Below, piece after piece: positions 58,955 through 64,000 of a stretch of DNA of 64,000 nt. Made by a program: the position numbers and the translations under genes. The notes beneath the pieces were generated by a model. That model did no database searches. It saw nothing but the letters and a program-made list of their open reading frames with translations, and was not told the DNA's origin. Numbering within the stretch: position 1 is the stretch's first letter; each line of letters starts with the position of its first letter. Location: positions 48,756,042 through 48,820,041 of the forward strand of contig NC_085869.1 of the NCBI RefSeq assembly GCF_034702125.1. The letters are read 5' to 3'. Source of the stretch: Engraulis encrasicolus (taxonomy: Eukaryota > Chordata > Actinopteri > Clupeiformes > Engraulidae).

Positions 58955-59240
58955 CTATTTTTAGCTCCTGTTTCATCATTCCTGTGCGCAGCAGCAGCTA
59001 GGCTCAACTCCACTCGGCTCAGCACAGCACAGCACCGCGCAGCGCCGGGCTGTGGGCTGCATAGTAATGACAGAGGGGGATGAAGAGAGAGAGAGAGAGT
59101 CGTGACGCTGGCCCGGAGAACAGAGCAAAGGGCCCCCGTCTTGCTCTCTGTCTCGCTTTCTTTCTTTCCTTCCTTCCTTCCTGCGCTTTTTTCACCCTTT
59201 TTCTCTTTTGTTCTCTGCCAGCCTTTCTTCTCCTTTTCAT
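58955..59240 (+). promoter_or_regulatory. Possible GC-rich promoter with MEF2 site
   Basis: CTATTTTTAG (58954-58963) is a perfect MEF2 consensus. It is followed by a CpG-containing stretch (cagcaccgcgcagcgccggg), a purine tract and a pyrimidine-rich tail. This could be the 5' end of a gene lying to the right, but no coding exon or strong donor is visible. Low confidence. Confidence 0.25.
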
Positions 59241-59593
59241 GAAGGTTTGTGTGGTGGAGCCAGCCTATGATGCTGGCATTGTGTGGGATAACTCACAGGC
59301 CTCAATTATGGCTTTACTTGTAACTGGTTTTAGAGAGAAGAAAATGTGGTTTGGGGAAAAATGGCTTTTACATTTCAACGAGCATAAGGTCATGTCAGGT
59401 TTTTCTGCTTTCCGGCATACGATATCAAGGGGGGGATATAACGGCCATAATCAGTTAATTATTAAATCAAAACAAACGATATGAACTGAGGTCCATAATT
59501 TAGAAATTAGACGTAAATTGAGGTATTAATGCTGAACCTGTAACCGATAGGTGGTGGGCCCAGTCTCATATCTTGTCAGTTCGTTGGTGTTAA

Positions 59594-60333
59594 CGAGTGG
59601 CAACTTTATTTTTGCTTATATAACCCCCTGACAACCCATTAATCAATATTTTGGCTGTTGCCATCCTCAAAACTTGCACATTGATTTATAAAAATGACAA
59701 CAAAAACTAGCCGACCGAGTGACGTCACGTCAATGCAAAGTCAATGAGGCAGAATACAGCTAGCGCGTGCATGCTACCCGGAACCGTCAGATTTCATGGC
59801 AAAAAGTGACAAGTTGGGGGGTAAGTGGGCTCACTTGTTGTGTACATGCAAAAAATATATATTTTTCTCAAACTTTCAGGAGTGCTCTTTTTCGCTGTTA
59901 GTGTTCGACTGTCTGACCATCATTGGGCAACGAGAGATAAATGTCAAATAGATGACAGGTCTGTTCCCTCAAAGCATAGAGCAATGAGGTGACGGGGGTA
60001 GATCAATTCGCCAAAAAACTATGTGTCAGTAAAGATATGCAAGCTGTGTTATTTTTTCCACTAACAGGAAAATGGTCAGGAATTAAATGCCTACGTTGTT
60101 TCAATGATTAGGTGAATTATCTGCCTATGAAAAAAGCCCGATATGCGGATAAATATTCCCTTTTCAACTTTGAGGGGCGGAGACTTCCCATTGACTGTGT
60201 ATTATGTGACGTCATCCCCAGTCTCTTTTATTTTCGTTATTTTTTAAGATCAACGTGCAACTTTTCAGCGTGGCCAGAATATTGCTTTACATATTGTCAG
60301 GAGGTCATACTAGAAAAATCAAGTTGCCACTCG
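59594..60333. mobile_element. Possible 740-bp TIR element
   Basis: CGAGTGGCAACTT (59594-59606) is mirrored exactly by AAGTTGCCACTCG (60321-60333), with weaker pairing just inside (atttttgct against atttttcta). No ORF of note. No target duplication was identified. Confidence 0.4.
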
Positions 60334-61067
60334 AGAGTGAGAACGAAACTCATTTTCTAAAGGAGCTACGAAATCTAGCCCACCGTCTACGACACTTTTT
60401 TTGCATGCCTGTTCTGTTTGCTCTGGTTGTCAAATGCAGCTGTAGCATGTGGTTGATGAGTGCCTAGCTTTTATAGACCACAAATGCAAATAAAACATTG
60501 ATAGAATTTTATTAGATTTCTGAATGATTCAGAAGCCAAGGAAAGAAACATTTAGATAAACATTTAGATGCATAGTCGAAGTGTAAAATAAAGTGTTAAA
60601 TAACATAGGCCTAAATAATTGCAAAATCAATTCAAATGTGGCAGTGATATTATATATTTAAATTATTGGCTGACATGGAAGGTAATGTTAATGTACACCT
60701 AAATAGACTATTCTTACATAATTCCTCCAACATTTGTCAAAGGCCTCATACACAGTAGACGTTTTCTTTCTGCTGGGATTGTGACCATGTATGTACGTAC
60801 CTGAGTATGAGATGTTCTTCTGCATTGTAATACGTATCTTCTTGATCTGCTGGGGTCTTTTGGGCTGCTTTGGGCCATTCAGTCATTAAACGGAAGGCAT
60901 CTGTTGTTTAGGTCTAACAAGGGGGATGGCCTGTCTATTTCTGGTGCTAGAACTATTCCTGGAAAAATAGGAAATTGAGTTTGTGGTCCTCTTGACTTGC
61001 CCTGTTGCTCCAGAGCCTTTCTCTATGGCGACGTCTGTGTGTAATCTCACAAGACCAGACAGCGGTC

Positions 61068-61070
<3 letters not shown>
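60334..61070. other. Intergenic stretch, no gene seen
   Basis: Nothing recognised before the CT repeat. Confidence 0.4.

Positions 61071-61072
<2 letters not shown>

Positions 61073-61130
<58 letters not shown>
61073..61130. repeat. (CT)n microsatellite
   Basis: About 29 CT units. Confidence 0.97.
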
Positions 61131-61133
<3 letters not shown>

Positions 61134-61134
61134 C

Positions 61135-61995
61135 TCTGTGGAGACTCACAATGAACAGGGCCCGGGAGATAGATGATGTGCTGCGTTACAGAAAGTAAAT
61201 AGCCACATTACTTTCTCAAGCACATTTGAGATTTTCCATCATGTGAGGGCTCACAGGCTTGCCTGCCAACTCGCCAGAATGCAGTCACACTTTTTTATCT
61301 CCCAAAAGAAACCCCACAAATGCCAGGGAGACAAGAAAATGCCATTGTTTCCCTGAATGTGTAAACTGTGTTCATTGTTAATCTTCCTCTGAATCTCTTG
61401 TTTTTACGCTGTAGTGCTCAATCTCTTGCTTTTTTACGCTGGAAATGTGTAAGCGCTGCAGTGACGGATGCGTTGTGGGGGTAATCGCATTGTTTTATTT
61501 TGACGCTGTGCAGTCCTCTGACTGCATGATACGGCAATGCTGCCTGGCCAACGTCATGTGTCACAACACAATCCCTGATGCAGTTCTCCAGTTTAAACAC
61601 AGTTTGGGCGCGCATGGGAGGACAACTTCATGTAGCACAATATAGTCGACTAAGCTAGTAGACGTTAAAGTCATTTAACAACAGTATTCAGATGTAAGGT
61701 CTAAACTTCAATAAAAAACTGCATATCACTGTGGAATATGGTATGTGGTTGGAGAAGAACATAATGTAGGCTAAGGGTCACTCCGTTCTAGACCATGGCT
61801 TTAAAATATGAGCATTCATAAAAACGTCAACCATAGTTTAACAGTCACATCTAAGTTAATGTAGTGTATTTGTCGAGCGCTTTAAAGCCAATTCACCATG
61901 ACATCAACAGACCGTAAAGATTTGTTTAATTTACACTGGTGACCCCTTGACCTTTCTCTTGCTTGTTATATTTTCACAGAGGGATCCGGACCCTG
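61135..61995. other. Intergenic stretch, no gene seen
   Basis: No feature recognised. Confidence 0.4.
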
Positions 61996-62000
61996 TTTAT

Positions 62001-62102
62001 CGACAGTGTCGTTGCTAAGCAATTAGCAACTTTGTAAGTTGTCAATGGGAAATTGCATTACAACCAAGTAAGTTGCCAACTTAGTTAGCAACGACACTGT
62101 CG
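62001..62102. mobile_element. Short MITE with 18-bp perfect ends
   Basis: CGACAGTGTCGTTGCTAA and its reverse complement enclose 66 bp that can also pair in part (aacttagttggc-like words). Non-coding. Confidence 0.7.
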
Positions 62103-62396
62103 AGAAATGCACCCCTGAATCACTGCAAACAAAACACTGTACATTGACTGCACATGAGACCAAGGACCAATAGGGAGTCATGGCACAGGGGTCACACGGT
62201 CGGTGCACATGCTGTATCAGCTAAATCTATCCGGTGTGCTTTTATATTAAATTGGTAGCAACTTACACTGCACACATTATTATGCCATCATGGAAAAAAA
62301 TCTTACTGTGGTTTTTGTCACATAAAATGGACTTCTTAAGACATATTTGCATTTTTTTTTCAAAAAAAAGTTTTTTGGGGGGGTACTTTTAGGTTT

Positions 62397-63940
62397 GTTG
62401 CCATATGGCAACATTGTGCAGTTACGGAAAGGATCCAGTGCACATTTTCCCTCCAAGACCAAACAAGGGTCATTCAACATTATGGATTATTTTATAGAAA
62501 TATAATTGTTTTTATCTCAGAAAAACATTGAAAGTTTACCCACAAGTTCAAGGAAGTTATTTAACACATTTTTGCCACTGAGAGAACAAGTGAATACTGT
62601 GTATTATAACCCCGAAAAACAGTATTTCAGTGGTATTACCTTGACCAACCACCAATGAATATATTTGGTGTCAACACAATATCTGTGCATAGATTTGCAC
62701 AACAATGTGTATGGTAACTGTCTATAATATGTACATGAACTGATTTAATTTTGGAAGCCAACACTTTCAAGATGGCCGACATTCAAGATGGCCGACATTC
62801 AAGATGGCCGATTTGCGTGCCAGGCATCTTTCAACATAAACGACAGTTTATGTCATAACTTTTGAATGGATGCTTGGATTTGCACTAAACCTTGTGTGAT
62901 AACACTCTATAATAAGTAAATAAGCCATGTAAAATTGTGAGGTCAGTGCTTTCAAGATAGCTGACTTTCAAGATGGCTGACTTTGAAGTTGGCAATCTTT
63001 TGGGACGGCCTACCTTTTGTTTACGCCACAACTTTTCAATGGGTGCTTGGATTTGCAGTAAATCTTGTGTGTTAATAATATAATTGGTTTATGAGCTGTT
63101 GGAAATGTGGAGATAATGCTTTTAATTGCTGACTTTCAAAATGGTTGACTTCGTACAATATTTTTTAATCGTGTTGACAGATTTGCACAAACGTTGTGTG
63201 CTAATTAGCCTAATTATAACAGACACATGAAGTCAAAACATTTTGGAGGCTTCAAATGGTCAAGATGACAGTAGCTTTATGCCCTAATCTGGGGTTTGGG
63301 GATTTTTGTGGTATACCTCTGGCAGTCTGGGGAGGCTGCATAGGCCTTGTTCGCTTTTCTGCATGTACTCAGAGTGAAAGCTCATAAAACAGTTCTGTAC
63401 GCCTACTATAACATTTTTAATGTTCTTTACAGACAGCCATTTACATTAATCATAAATATTATCAGTTATCAATAATTCAATCAATAAATAAATCAATTAA
63501 TCAATCAATTAGAATTGGGTATTTGTATCAATACACTTTTCCTATTGACCGTCTTGTTCCATTACCTCACAATGTTGGCGTATGGCAACATACCTATTTT
63601 TCAACATAAAACGGAAATAATTTTAGTTGAAAACAAAACAAATGGTGAAAACAGATCATGACTAACTATAGATCATCCCAATATTTTTTTAAATTTTGTA
63701 AATATTGCAAAAAGTGTGAAAGATCTTGGCCAATGCAAGAGCAATCTGTCAAGGACACATGCTCATGTATAGTGAGGGAAAGAGCAAGCCTGGGGCAGTG
63801 TATGGTGTCATGCGATGTCAACAAACCACATAATTGGATAAAACAAGGCCACAGTATCAATATGAAAACCAATCAGTGTCTATTATTTATATTTAAATAG
63901 CAGGAAATGCCAAAAGAATGGTATGTTGCCATATGGCAAC
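62397..63940. repeat. Dispersed GTTGCCATATGGCAAC palindrome
   Basis: A perfect 16-bp palindrome at 62397-62412 and again at 63925-63940, both followed by a near-identical accgtgcagt/attgtgcagt word. A two-mismatch copy is at 63574-63589. The tandem array lies between the first two copies. The other sequence in this block is not recognised. Confidence 0.75.
62690..63240. repeat. Degenerate tandem array with ~130-185 bp unit
   Basis: Four related units begin with gatttgcac/agtaa near 62691, 62877, 63047 and 63178, each followed by a ttgtgtg(a/t)taa-like word. Inside the first two units lies a 16-bp sub-repeat, ttcaagatggccgaca and variants, repeated two or three times. Confidence 0.7.
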
Positions 63941-64000
63941 ACCGTGCAGTATAGGGTTAAGGTCCTTGTAATAACACTGAATAGCCATTAGGTAGTAGGT

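Noticed and set aside
59080..59484. 134-codon frame starting in a purine tract
   Set aside because: It is composed of simple-sequence purine and pyrimidine tracts with no domain; no splice-supported coding signal.

Overview
The window looks like teleost fish nuclear DNA. It holds a cluster of seven intact-looking gamma-crystallin genes, five of them methionine-rich M-type genes of the kind known from fish lenses. Around them is a dense mix of fish-type transposons, SINE/LINE fragments and long dinucleotide repeats. The frequent taggcctac-like words would fit a herring-like fish, but the species cannot be fixed from the sequence.

Layout. Five M-type genes lie on the minus strand (1837-3687, 4399-5550, 9116-10172, 34977-36422, 39157-40011). 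Two gammaS/M5/M7-like genes lie on the plus strand (43085-44336, 48087-49153). All seven share the vertebrate gamma-crystallin plan: a tiny first exon (Met-Gly-Lys or a variant), then one exon per two-Greek-key domain, all joined in phase 0. Each has a TATA box upstream and a poly(A) signal downstream. The products would be soluble structural lens proteins that build a high refractive index. Three M-type promoters share an inverted Sox-site pair, an AP-1/Maf-like site and a further conserved block of unknown function.

The 10.4-34.9 kb gap in the M-type cluster is filled by mobile DNA. It contains a degenerate multi-exon DDE-like transposon gene (about 12.4-16.4 kb), three abutting TIR elements (17.2-20.2 kb), a TTF-finger hAT remnant (21.0-21.7 kb), a 1.27-kb TIR element with tRNA-like segments (22.95-24.22 kb), a DIRS-like gag remnant (25.2-28.8 kb), an antisense LINE, a hAT element with an 8-bp target duplication (31.1-33.2 kb) and a 5'-truncated LINE (33.4-34.5 kb). 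A Tc1/mariner copy with a nested MITE lies between the two plus-strand crystallins.

From 49.3 to 64 kb I see no coding exon. This part has MITEs, a LINE tail, microsatellites, a GC-rich block near 59.0 kb and a degenerate tandem array at the right end. No prokaryotic feature, CRISPR array, operon, rRNA gene or convincing tRNA gene was seen.
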